Made by a program: the position numbers and the translations under genes. DNA of 64,000 nt from Streptomyces sp. cg36 (GTDB lineage Bacteria > Actinomycetota > Actinomycetes > Streptomycetales > Streptomycetaceae): assembly GCF_041080675.1 (NCBI RefSeq), contig NZ_CP163520.1:1550001-1614000 (forward strand). Reading direction: 5' to 3'. The notes beneath the pieces are model-generated. The model was given only the letters and a program-made list of their open reading frames with translations, had not been told where the DNA came from and searched no databases. Positions 8,087 through 15,108 of the stretch are shown here, piece by piece. Numbering within the stretch: the first letter of the stretch is position 1; each line of letters opens with the position of its first letter.

Positions 8087-9034
8087 CTACGCCAGCGCGG
8101 GCACCTCGAACGTGAGGGTGCCCGCGTCGGCGTCCAGGGCGGCGGGCACCCCGAGCGGCACGGTCAGCGCGCTCTCGCAGTGGCCGAAGCCGAAGTGCTC
8201 GACCACGGGCACGCCCAGCGGGGCCAGCCGCTCGTGCAGCACCGCCCGCACCCTCTCGTACGGGCCGCACTCCTCCCAGGAGCCGAGCGCGACCCCGGTG
8301 ACGCCGTCGAGGGAGCCCGCGCGCAGCAGCTGGGTGAGGATCCGGTCGATCCGGTAGTCCTCTTCGCCGACGTCCTCGATCATCAGCAGTCCGCCGTGCG
8401 CCGAGGGCCGGCCCGTCGGGGTGCCGACGTCGGCGCCGAGCAGGGCGAGACAGCCGCCGAAGGTGGTGCCGCGCGCCCGGCCGGGCACCAGCGGCCGGGC
8501 CGTGCCGGGGGCGAGCACCCTCGCCGCCTCCGGCTCGAACAGGGTGGTGCGCAGGGAGCGCTGGGTGGTGTCGTCCTTGAGGAACGTGCCCGCCGACACC
8601 ATCGGCCCGTACAGCGTGGCGAGGCCGAGGCGCAGCGCGAACGCCTCGTGCAGCGCGGTCACGTCGCTGTAGCCGACGAACGGCTTGGGCCGGGCGGCCC
8701 GCAGCGCGGTCCAGTCGAGCAGGTCCACCATGCGCTGGGCGCCGTAGCCGCCGCGCGCGCAGAGCACCGCGTCCACGGACGGGTCGCACCACGCCTCCTG
8801 GAGGTCGCGCGCCCGGTCCTCGTCGCCGCCCGCGAGATAGCCGAACCGCGGGTGGCGCTCGCGCACGTGCGGCATCACGACCGGGTCGAGGTCCCAGCCG
8901 CGCAGGATGTCGAGCCCGGCGTCGAGCCGCTCCCCGACCACCGGTCCGCTGGTGGCGACCACCGCCACCCGGGCGCCCGGCCGGAGCCGGGCGGGGCGGA
9001 CGAGCGGGGCCGGGGGGTGGTGCGCGGAGGTCAC
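8087..9034 (-). CDS. LD-carboxypeptidase, peptidase family S66 (LdcA/MccF-like)
   Basis: A 315-residue cytoplasmic serine carboxypeptidase. N-terminal P-G-A-R-V-A-V-V-A-T-S-G-P is the usual first strand; the nucleophile motif is F-V-G-Y-S-D-V-T-A-L-H, and G-P-M-V-S and the late H-F-G-F-G-H carry further conserved residues. LdcA enzymes cut the L-Lys/DAP-D-Ala bond of recycled muropeptides; MccF relatives inactivate microcin C-like peptide nucleotides. The GTG start overlaps the TGA of the upstream S9 peptidase, so the two are translationally coupled. Adjacent M20 and M55 peptidase genes favour a peptide-recycling context. Confidence 0.88.
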   Translation of the reverse strand: MTSAHHPPAPLVRPARLRPGARVAVVATSGPVVGERLDAGLDILRGWDLDPVVMPHVRERHPRFGYLAGGDEDRARDLQEAWCDPSVDAVLCARGGYGAQRMVDLLDWTALRAARPKPFVGYSDVTALHEAFALRLGLATLYGPMVSAGTFLKDDTTQRSLRTTLFEPEAARVLAPGTARPLVPGRARGTTFGGCLALLGADVGTPTGRPSAHGGLLMIEDVGEEDYRIDRILTQLLRAGSLDGVTGVALGSWEECGPYERVRAVLHERLAPLGVPVVEHFGFGHCESALTVPLGVPAALDADAGTLTFEVPALA

Positions 9035-11076
9035 TTCATCAGCTCCAGCAGGGGCACGTCGCGCCGGTCGATGCCGAACGTCTGGGCGTACAGCGACAGT
9101 TCGGCCTCCAGGGCGCGGATCATGGTGTCGGCACGGCGGAAGCCGTGGCCCTCGCCCTCGAAGGCGAGGTACGCGTACGGTATGCCGCTCCCGGCCGTCC
9201 TGGCCAGGAAGCGCTCGCACTGCACCGGCCGGCAGATCACGTCGTCCAGCCCCTGGAGCAGCAGGAACGGCGCCCGGATGCGGTCGGCGTGGGTGATCGG
9301 GGAGCGCTCGGCGTAGCGGCCGGGGTACTCGTCGGCGGGGCCGATCAGGGACTCGGTGTACCGCGCCTCGAAGTCGTGCGTGCCCTCGTCGGAGGACCAG
9401 TCGGAGAGGTCGAGGACGGGGTAGGTGATGGTGCCGCAGGCGTACACGTCGGTGGTGGCGAGCGAGGCCGCCGAGGTCCAGCCGCCCGCGCTGCCGCCGC
9501 GGATCGCGAGCCGCGCGGGGTCGGCGGTGCCCTCGTCGGCGAGCGCCGCGGCCACCTCCGCGCAGTCCTCGACGTCGACCACGCCCCACTGCTCGCGCAG
9601 CCGCTCGCGGTACTCCCGCCCGTAACCCGTGGAGCCGCCGTAGTTGACCTCGGCGACGCCGATGCCGCGCGAGGTGAAGTAGGCGATCTCCAGGTCGAGG
9701 ACGAGCGGGACCTGGCTGGTGGGGCCGCCGTGCGCCCAGATCACGTACGGCGGCAGCTCGTCGCCGGGCGCGGCGCGGCCCGGGTGGTGGGGCGGGTAGA
9801 CGTGCGCGTGGATCTCCCGGCCGCCGGGCCCGGTGAAGGTGCGGATCTGCGGTTCCGGGTAGTACGCGGGGTCCACCGGGTCGTCGTGGGCGCACCCCAC
9901 GACCCGGGTGCGGCCCGAGCGGGTGTCCAGCTCGACCACCTCGAACGCGCTGCGCGGGCTGGCCGCGACTCCGACGACCCGGCTGCCGTGCACGGCCAGC
10001 GTGCACTGCCAGGCGGTCCACGGCCCGGCCGCGTCGACGACTTCGCCGCTCTCCGGGTCGAGGATGCCCAGGGCGGTGGCGCCCCTGCCGTGCACCACCG
10101 CGATCAGCCCGTTCTCCAGCGGGTGGAACCAGCGGCGGCCGAGCTGCCACAGCGGCCCGCCGAACTCCTCCTCGCGCGGGCACAGCGCCACCGGTTCGGC
10201 GGTGAGTTCCCGGGGCGGCCCGGCCGGGCGGTCGCCGGGGTGGGAGGAGGTCGCGAGCGGCGGCACGGCGGCGATCCGGTAGAGGTTCCACCAGCCGGTG
10301 CGGTCGGAGGCGAACAGCAGCGCGCCGTCCGCCGCCCAGTCCACCTGGGCGATGGACTCCGCGGGCCCGCCCGCCACCGTCCGCGCCCCGCCGAACGTCC
10401 CGTCGGCGCCGAGCTCCGCGACGACCGCCTCCGTGCCGTCCCACGGCATCCGGGGGTGGTCCCAGGCGAGCCAGGCGGCGCGCCGTCCGTCCGGGGAGGG
10501 CCGGGGGCCGGTGACGAAGCGGTGGCGCCCGTCGGAGAGTTCGCGCACCCGGGTGCGGTCCTCGGCGGCCGAGCCGTCCAGCGGTACGGCCGCGAGCACG
10601 CGCCGGACGTCCCCGGGCGCGTCCCCGGTGAACTCCTCCAGCACGCACCACACCTCATCGCGCGCGGCCACCACGACCGGATCGGCCCAGCGCAGTCCGC
10701 CGCCGACCGCCGAGAGCGGGGAGAGCGGCCGGGGCGCCCCGGCGCCGTCGGGCTCGAAGGCGTAGAGGCGCTGGTCGGCGAAGTGGACGAAGACGACCAG
10801 CGGACCGCCCTCGCCGCGCGCGGTCCCGGCCCAGGGCCTGCCGCCGTACTCGATGACCCGGGAGCGCACGTTCCAGGGCGCGGGCAGGACCGGCTCGGCC
10901 GTGCCGTCCGGCCGGCGGCGCACCAGGGCGCGCCGGCCGCCCTCGGCGGGGCGCGGCTCGGTCCACCACACCTCGTCGCCGACCACGCCGACGTACTCGG
11001 GCGAGCCGTCGTGGGCGGCGGCGAGCGCCGCGTCGATCGGTGACGGCCAGGTTCCGTAGGCCCCGGTGGGCACCAT
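9031..11076 (-). CDS. S9 family prolyl oligopeptidase-like peptidase
   Basis: A 681-residue protein with an N-terminal beta-propeller-like half (repeated W-W-T-E-P, D-R-T-G-W-W-N-L-Y-R type blades) and a C-terminal alpha/beta-hydrolase. The nucleophile elbow R-G-G-S-A-G-G-W is near residue 528, the Asp is in Q-G-L-D-D-V near 610 and the His in G-E-G-H-G-F-R near 645. There is no signal peptide, so it is probably a cytoplasmic oligopeptidase or acylaminoacyl-peptidase. The 3' end overlaps the LD-carboxypeptidase start by four bases. The M20 peptidase gene ends 14 bp upstream, so an operon of four peptidases is likely. Confidence 0.9.
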   Translation of the reverse strand: MVPTGAYGTWPSPIDAALAAAHDGSPEYVGVVGDEVWWTEPRPAEGGRRALVRRRPDGTAEPVLPAPWNVRSRVIEYGGRPWAGTARGEGGPLVVFVHFADQRLYAFEPDGAGAPRPLSPLSAVGGGLRWADPVVVAARDEVWCVLEEFTGDAPGDVRRVLAAVPLDGSAAEDRTRVRELSDGRHRFVTGPRPSPDGRRAAWLAWDHPRMPWDGTEAVVAELGADGTFGGARTVAGGPAESIAQVDWAADGALLFASDRTGWWNLYRIAAVPPLATSSHPGDRPAGPPRELTAEPVALCPREEEFGGPLWQLGRRWFHPLENGLIAVVHGRGATALGILDPESGEVVDAAGPWTAWQCTLAVHGSRVVGVAASPRSAFEVVELDTRSGRTRVVGCAHDDPVDPAYYPEPQIRTFTGPGGREIHAHVYPPHHPGRAAPGDELPPYVIWAHGGPTSQVPLVLDLEIAYFTSRGIGVAEVNYGGSTGYGREYRERLREQWGVVDVEDCAEVAAALADEGTADPARLAIRGGSAGGWTSAASLATTDVYACGTITYPVLDLSDWSSDEGTHDFEARYTESLIGPADEYPGRYAERSPITHADRIRAPFLLLQGLDDVICRPVQCERFLARTAGSGIPYAYLAFEGEGHGFRRADTMIRALEAELSLYAQTFGIDRRDVPLLELMK

Positions 11077-11090
11077 GTCTCCAACTCCCC

Positions 11091-12419
11091 CTATGCGGAC
11101 CGCAGATAGTGGTCGAGGACGCGCACCCCGAAGTGCAGCGCGTCCACCGGGACCCGTTCGTCGACGCCGTGGAACAGGGCCTGGTAGTCGAATCCGGGCG
11201 GCAGCCGCAGCGGCGAGAAGCCGTATCCGGTGATGCCGAGCCGGGAGAACTGCTTGGCGTCGGTCCCGCCCGACATGCAGTACGGGACAGTGTGCGCCCC
11301 CGGGGCGAACTCTTCGATGGCCGCGCGCAGTTTGGCGTACGTCGGCGAGTCGACCGGCGCCTGGAGGGCCACCTCCTTGTGGTGGTACTCCCAGTCGACG
11401 TCGGGCCCGGTGAGCCGGTCGAGGGTGGCGCGGAACTCGTCCTCGCCGCCGGGCAGGAACCGGCCGTCCACGTACGCGGTGGCGTGCCCCGGGATGACGT
11501 TGACCTTGTAACCGGCGTCCAGCATCGTCGGGTTGGCGCTGTTGCGCACGGTCGCCTCGACCAGGGCGGCGGCGGGTCCCAGCTTGCCGAGCAGCTCGTC
11601 CACGTCGAAGTCCGGGGCGCCCGGGTCGGTGTCGATGCCGTGCAGCGCGGCGAGCTCGGTGAGCGCGGCGAGCACGGTGGGGGTGAGCCGGCTGGGCCAC
11701 CGGTACTCGCCGATGCGGGCGACCGCCGCGGCCAGTCTGCTGACCGCGTTGGCCCGGTTGACCTTGGAGCCGTGCCCGGCCCGGCCGCGCGCGGTGAGCT
11801 TGAGCCAGCCCGTGCCGCGCTCCCCGGCCGCGATCGGGTAGAGCTCCATGCCGGGACCCGCGTGGAAGGTGAACGCGCCCGACTCGCTGATGCCTTCGGT
11901 GCACCCTTCGAAGAGACCGGCGTGCCGCTCGACCAGGAAGCCGGAGCCGTCGGCGGCGCTGGCCTCCTCGTCGGCGGTGTAGGCGAGGACGATGTCCCGG
12001 CGGGGCCGGATCCCGGCGCGCGCCCAGGCCCGTACGACGGTCAGGACCATCGCGTCCATGTTCTTCATGTCGACGGCGCCGCGCCCCCACACCACGCCGT
12101 CGCGGACCTCGCCGGAGAAGGGGTGCACGCTCCAGTCGGCGGGCTCGGCGGGCACCACGTCGAGATGGCCGTGGACCAGCAGGGCGGGGGCCGAGGGGTC
12201 GGTGCCCTCGATCCGGGCGACCACGTTGGCGCGCCCCGGGGTGCGCTCCAGCAGCGCGGGTTCGAGCCCGGCGGCGGCCAGCCGCTCGGCCACGTACTCG
12301 GCGGCGGGCCGCTCCCGGCAGTCCCCGCCGCCCCGGTTGGTGGTGTCGATCCGGATGAGCTCCGAGGTGAAGTCGACCACCTCGGCCAGCGCCGTGCCGT
12401 CGATGTGCTGCTCAGCCAT
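11091..12419 (-). CDS. M20/M25/M40 family metallopeptidase
   Basis: A 442-residue di-zinc peptidase. Metal and catalytic motifs are G-H-L-D-V-V-P (His85/Asp87), G-R-G-A-V-D-M-K with the bridging Asp, T-A-D-E-E-A-S with the catalytic Glu pair, and the late G-G-T-D-A-K and L-F-H-G-V-D-E motifs. A dimerisation insert lies between. Members include dipeptidases, acetylornithine deacetylase-like enzymes and carboxypeptidases; the exact substrate cannot be told. The 5' end overlaps the upstream M55 gene by 8 bp, and the start is the ATG at the overlap because the longer reading lacks family similarity. Confidence 0.9.
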   Translation of the reverse strand: MAEQHIDGTALAEVVDFTSELIRIDTTNRGGGDCRERPAAEYVAERLAAAGLEPALLERTPGRANVVARIEGTDPSAPALLVHGHLDVVPAEPADWSVHPFSGEVRDGVVWGRGAVDMKNMDAMVLTVVRAWARAGIRPRRDIVLAYTADEEASAADGSGFLVERHAGLFEGCTEGISESGAFTFHAGPGMELYPIAAGERGTGWLKLTARGRAGHGSKVNRANAVSRLAAAVARIGEYRWPSRLTPTVLAALTELAALHGIDTDPGAPDFDVDELLGKLGPAAALVEATVRNSANPTMLDAGYKVNVIPGHATAYVDGRFLPGGEDEFRATLDRLTGPDVDWEYHHKEVALQAPVDSPTYAKLRAAIEEFAPGAHTVPYCMSGGTDAKQFSRLGITGYGFSPLRLPPGFDYQALFHGVDERVPVDALHFGVRVLDHYLRSA

Positions 12420-13245
12420 ACTGCTCCTCGATCGCGGCCGAGACCAATGTGGTGACCGCCTTGAACGTGCGGATGCCCTCGTACATGGTGGGGCTGGTGT
12501 AGGCGACCCGGCGCTCCCCGGTCCGTTCGGTCCCCGGCACCACGGCGGCCGCCACCACCAGGTGCTCCGCGTCGAACTCCAGCTCCACGGTGAACGGCCC
12601 GGCCGCCACCGGCTCGTGGCGCACCGCGAGCGCGGCGGCCTCCCGGGCGGCGGCGCGGATGTCGGCGGCGGTACGGGCGGGGGTGCGGCACACCGCCGCG
12701 TACCGCGAGACATGGTCCTTGACTGCCACCTTGCGGGCGCCGGGCGCATAGCCCTCGGCGTCGGCGCAGGTCAGATCGTCCCCGGTGACCAGGACCACCG
12801 GCACCCCGCACTCGGCGACCACCCGTGCGTTGAGGAGCCCCTCGCTCGCCCGGACCCCGTCGAGCCAGACTCCGGTGATCGAGTTGGCCAGATACGTGTG
12901 GGCGAGCACGCCCTCGGTGCCCGCGCCGGTGTGGTAGCCGACGAAGGCGATGCCGTCCACGTCGCCGTGCTGCACTCCCTCCACCATCGAGAGCGCCTTG
13001 TGCCGCCCGGTGAGCATCTCCACCCGGTCGTCCAGGCGCTCCAGCAGCAGATTGCGCATGGTCCAGTGCGCCTCGTTGATGAGCACGGCGTCGGCGCCGC
13101 CGTCGAAGAAGCCCAGCGCCGCCGCGTTCACGTCGGAGGTGAACAGGGCCCGGCAGCGCTCCCACTGCGGGGTTCCCGGCAGCACGTCGGCGGGCCAGGT
13201 CACACCGGTGGCGCCCTCCATGTCGGCGCTGATGAGGATCTTCAT
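12412..13245 (-). CDS. M55 family D-aminopeptidase (DppA-like)
   Basis: A 277-residue protein starting M-K-I-L-I-S-A-D-M-E-G, where Asp8 and Glu10 are the zinc ligands of DppA. G-Y-H-T-G-A-G-T-E-G and V-T-G-D-D carry further conserved zinc and catalytic residues. B. subtilis DppA releases D-Ala from D-Ala-containing peptides as a self-compartmentalising decamer. As the first gene of a four-gene leftward peptidase cluster that also holds an LD-carboxypeptidase, it suggests salvage of wall-derived D-amino-acid peptides. Divergent from the LPMO gene, so the 159-bp gap between them must hold both promoters. Confidence 0.88.
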   Translation of the reverse strand: MKILISADMEGATGVTWPADVLPGTPQWERCRALFTSDVNAAALGFFDGGADAVLINEAHWTMRNLLLERLDDRVEMLTGRHKALSMVEGVQHGDVDGIAFVGYHTGAGTEGVLAHTYLANSITGVWLDGVRASEGLLNARVVAECGVPVVLVTGDDLTCADAEGYAPGARKVAVKDHVSRYAAVCRTPARTAADIRAAAREAAALAVRHEPVAAGPFTVELEFDAEHLVVAAAVVPGTERTGERRVAYTSPTMYEGIRTFKAVTTLVSAAIEEQYG

Positions 13246-13329
13246 GCCGCATCACGGTACGCGTCGGGGAGGGCGCAATCCAGGTGGCGCGGGCGGCGGT
13301 GGCGCGAGTGGTGGGGTCCTCGGCCCAAT

Positions 13330-13385
13330 TGGTGCAGACCTCTTGTGTATTGGTCCATACCAATGCCAGTCTCTGGTCCGGACCA
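13330..13385. promoter_or_regulatory. Three DasR-like (dre) / chitinase-type operator repeats upstream of the LPMO gene
   Basis: Three 12-bp elements with spacing of 21 and 23 bp between starts: TGGTGCAGACCT (13330), TGGTCCATACCA (13351, inside the longer dyad ATTGGTccatACCAAT) and TGGTCCGGACCA (13374, inside the 18-bp palindrome CTCTGGTCCGGACCAGAG). All resemble the TGGTCTAGACCA consensus bound by DasR and found at Streptomyces chitinase promoters. They lie 20-75 bp before the LPMO start, which fits repression relieved by N-acetylglucosamine signals. Confidence 0.65.
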
Positions 13386-13404
13386 GAGTGAGAAGGAGCC
13401 CCCC

Positions 13405-14253
13405 ATGCCCGTACGTCGCACAGCAGCCGCCCTCGGTGTCCTCGGCGCGGCCTCCGCGTCCCTGCTCTCCGTCGCCGCCTCCCCCGCCGCCGCCCACGGC
13501 GCGGTCTTCAACCCGGTGAGCCGGATCGCCGCCTGCTACGCCGAGGGCCCCGAGACGCCCAAGTCCCAGGTCTGCAAGGACCTGGTGGCCGACTCCGGCA
13601 CCCAGCCGCTCTACGACTGGAACGAGGTGAACATCGCCAACGCCGACGGCCACCACCAACAGCTCATCCCCGACGGCAAGTTGTGCTCGGCCAACCGCGA
13701 GAAGTACCGCGCGCTCGACTGGGCGCGCACCGACTGGCCCGCCACCACGGTCGGCGCGGGCTCGTTCGACTTCAAGTTCCGGGTGACGGCGCCCCATTCG
13801 GGCACCATGACCGTCTACATCACCAAGGAGGGCTTCGATCCCACCAAGCCGCTGAAGTGGTCGGACCTGGACACCCAGCCGGTCGCCACCTATGCCACGG
13901 CCCGCACCGCCACCGACGGCTACTACAACTTCACCGGCAACCTGCCCGCCCGCACCGGCCGCCACATCATCTACAAGATCTGGCAGCGCAACGACAGCCC
14001 CGAGGCGTTCTACAGCTGCTCCGACGTCGTCTACGGCAAGGCGACGGCCGCCGCCCAGCCCGCCGCGCCCAGCGACCGGACCATCGCCGCCGGAGCCGCG
14101 AAGTCGACCGTCAGCCACCACGGGCACGGCGGCGGCACCCCGCCGTCCGACTCGTTCGCCCTCGGCTCGATGGCCCAGCCGGTCGCCGCCGTCTCGGTGG
14201 CGGGCGTCCTGGCCGGCGGGGTGCTGCTGCTGCGCCGGCGCAAGGACTCCTGA
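13405..14253 (+). CDS. AA10 lytic polysaccharide monooxygenase with C-terminal membrane anchor
   Basis: A 282-residue secreted copper enzyme that oxidatively cleaves chitin or cellulose. A signal peptide (about residues 1-30, ending S-P-A-A-A) is followed directly by His31; His131 in T-A-P-H-S-G is the second histidine of the copper brace and F202/Y203 in A-F-Y-S-C-S the axial aromatic region. The AA10 domain covers ~31-215. A Ser/Ala/Gly linker then leads to a hydrophobic helix (~255-273) and R-R-R-K-D-S, so the enzyme is likely tethered to the membrane; there is no LPXTG motif and no carbohydrate-binding module. RBS GAGAAGGAG. DasR-like sites upstream favour a chitin role. Confidence 0.93.
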   Translation: MPVRRTAAALGVLGAASASLLSVAASPAAAHGAVFNPVSRIAACYAEGPETPKSQVCKDLVADSGTQPLYDWNEVNIANADGHHQQLIPDGKLCSANREKYRALDWARTDWPATTVGAGSFDFKFRVTAPHSGTMTVYITKEGFDPTKPLKWSDLDTQPVATYATARTATDGYYNFTGNLPARTGRHIIYKIWQRNDSPEAFYSCSDVVYGKATAAAQPAAPSDRTIAAGAAKSTVSHHGHGGGTPPSDSFALGSMAQPVAAVSVAGVLAGGVLLLRRRKDS

Positions 14254-14277
14254 CCCGCGCCCGCGCCGAGGCGGGCC

Positions 14278-15003
14278 TCACCCGGTGCGGCCCACCACCC
14301 ACCACTTGGAGGGCAGCACGATCCGGGTGCCGTCCGGGCCGTACTCGGTCGTGGTCAGGGGCAGTTCGCCCCCGGCCACGACCGTGAGCCCGGCCGCCTC
14401 CAGCAGCGCGGGCACGGCCGCGTCGGGCACCGCGCCCGGGGTCAGCCCGTGCGCGAAGACCGGGCGCAGCTTCGGCGGCGCCCCGGCCGGGTCCTGGACC
14501 AGCCCCGCCAGGACCTGCTTGGCCCCCTCCGCCAGCTCCACCAGCAGGGCCCGGCCGCGCGCGCCCACCAGGGTGGCGACGGCTTCGGCCAGCGGCGCGC
14601 GGTCGGCCGGTTCGCACTGGTGCAGCACCCCGCGCACATACACGTTGGCGTCGCCCAGCCGCGCGTGCAGCTCCTGGACGGCCTTCTCGTCGGTCGCGTC
14701 CAGCTCCTCGAACCGGGCCCGCCCGTCCGGGTCCTGGCTCTTGGCGCGCTCCACGGCGGCGGCCGAGAGGTCGACGCCGACGACGCTGTCGTAGCGGTCG
14801 GCCAGGAAGCGGGTCTGGGTGCCGTTGCCGCAGCCGAGGTCGACCATCGGCAGTGCCAGATCGGCCAGATGGGGCTCGAAGAGCGCGAGGTGGGGGCCCG
14901 CGGTGAGGGCCGGCTCCGCGTCCCAGAACACCGCGCCCGGCTCGTCGGGCGCCTCGCCCCAGAAGCCGTCCCAAGCACCCTTGTACCGATTCGTCACGCT
15001 CAT
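14278..15003 (-). CDS. Class I SAM-dependent methyltransferase
   Basis: A 241-residue methyltransferase. Motif I, V-D-L-G-C-G-N-G-T, is at about residues 54-62, then V-V-G-V-D-L-S with the ribose-binding Asp. The central part is followed by a long segment, V-R-G-V-L-H-Q-C, in place of the usual motif IV. It ends E-Y-G-P-D-G-T-R-I-V-L-P-S-K-W-W. It has no close functional neighbours: the convergent LPMO ends 24 bp away and the phosphatase gene lies upstream. Substrate unknown. Confidence 0.82.
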   Translation of the reverse strand: MSVTNRYKGAWDGFWGEAPDEPGAVFWDAEPALTAGPHLALFEPHLADLALPMVDLGCGNGTQTRFLADRYDSVVGVDLSAAAVERAKSQDPDGRARFEELDATDEKAVQELHARLGDANVYVRGVLHQCEPADRAPLAEAVATLVGARGRALLVELAEGAKQVLAGLVQDPAGAPPKLRPVFAHGLTPGAVPDAAVPALLEAAGLTVVAGGELPLTTTEYGPDGTRIVLPSKWWVVGRTG

Positions 15004-15108
15004 GACCGACTCCCCAGGCTGGCACGCACAGTGTCATGATCGGTCTATCGCTCCGGGCGCACGCCGACAAGGACCGGGCGCAATCATTCACCCGGTGTTC
15101 GAGCCGGT

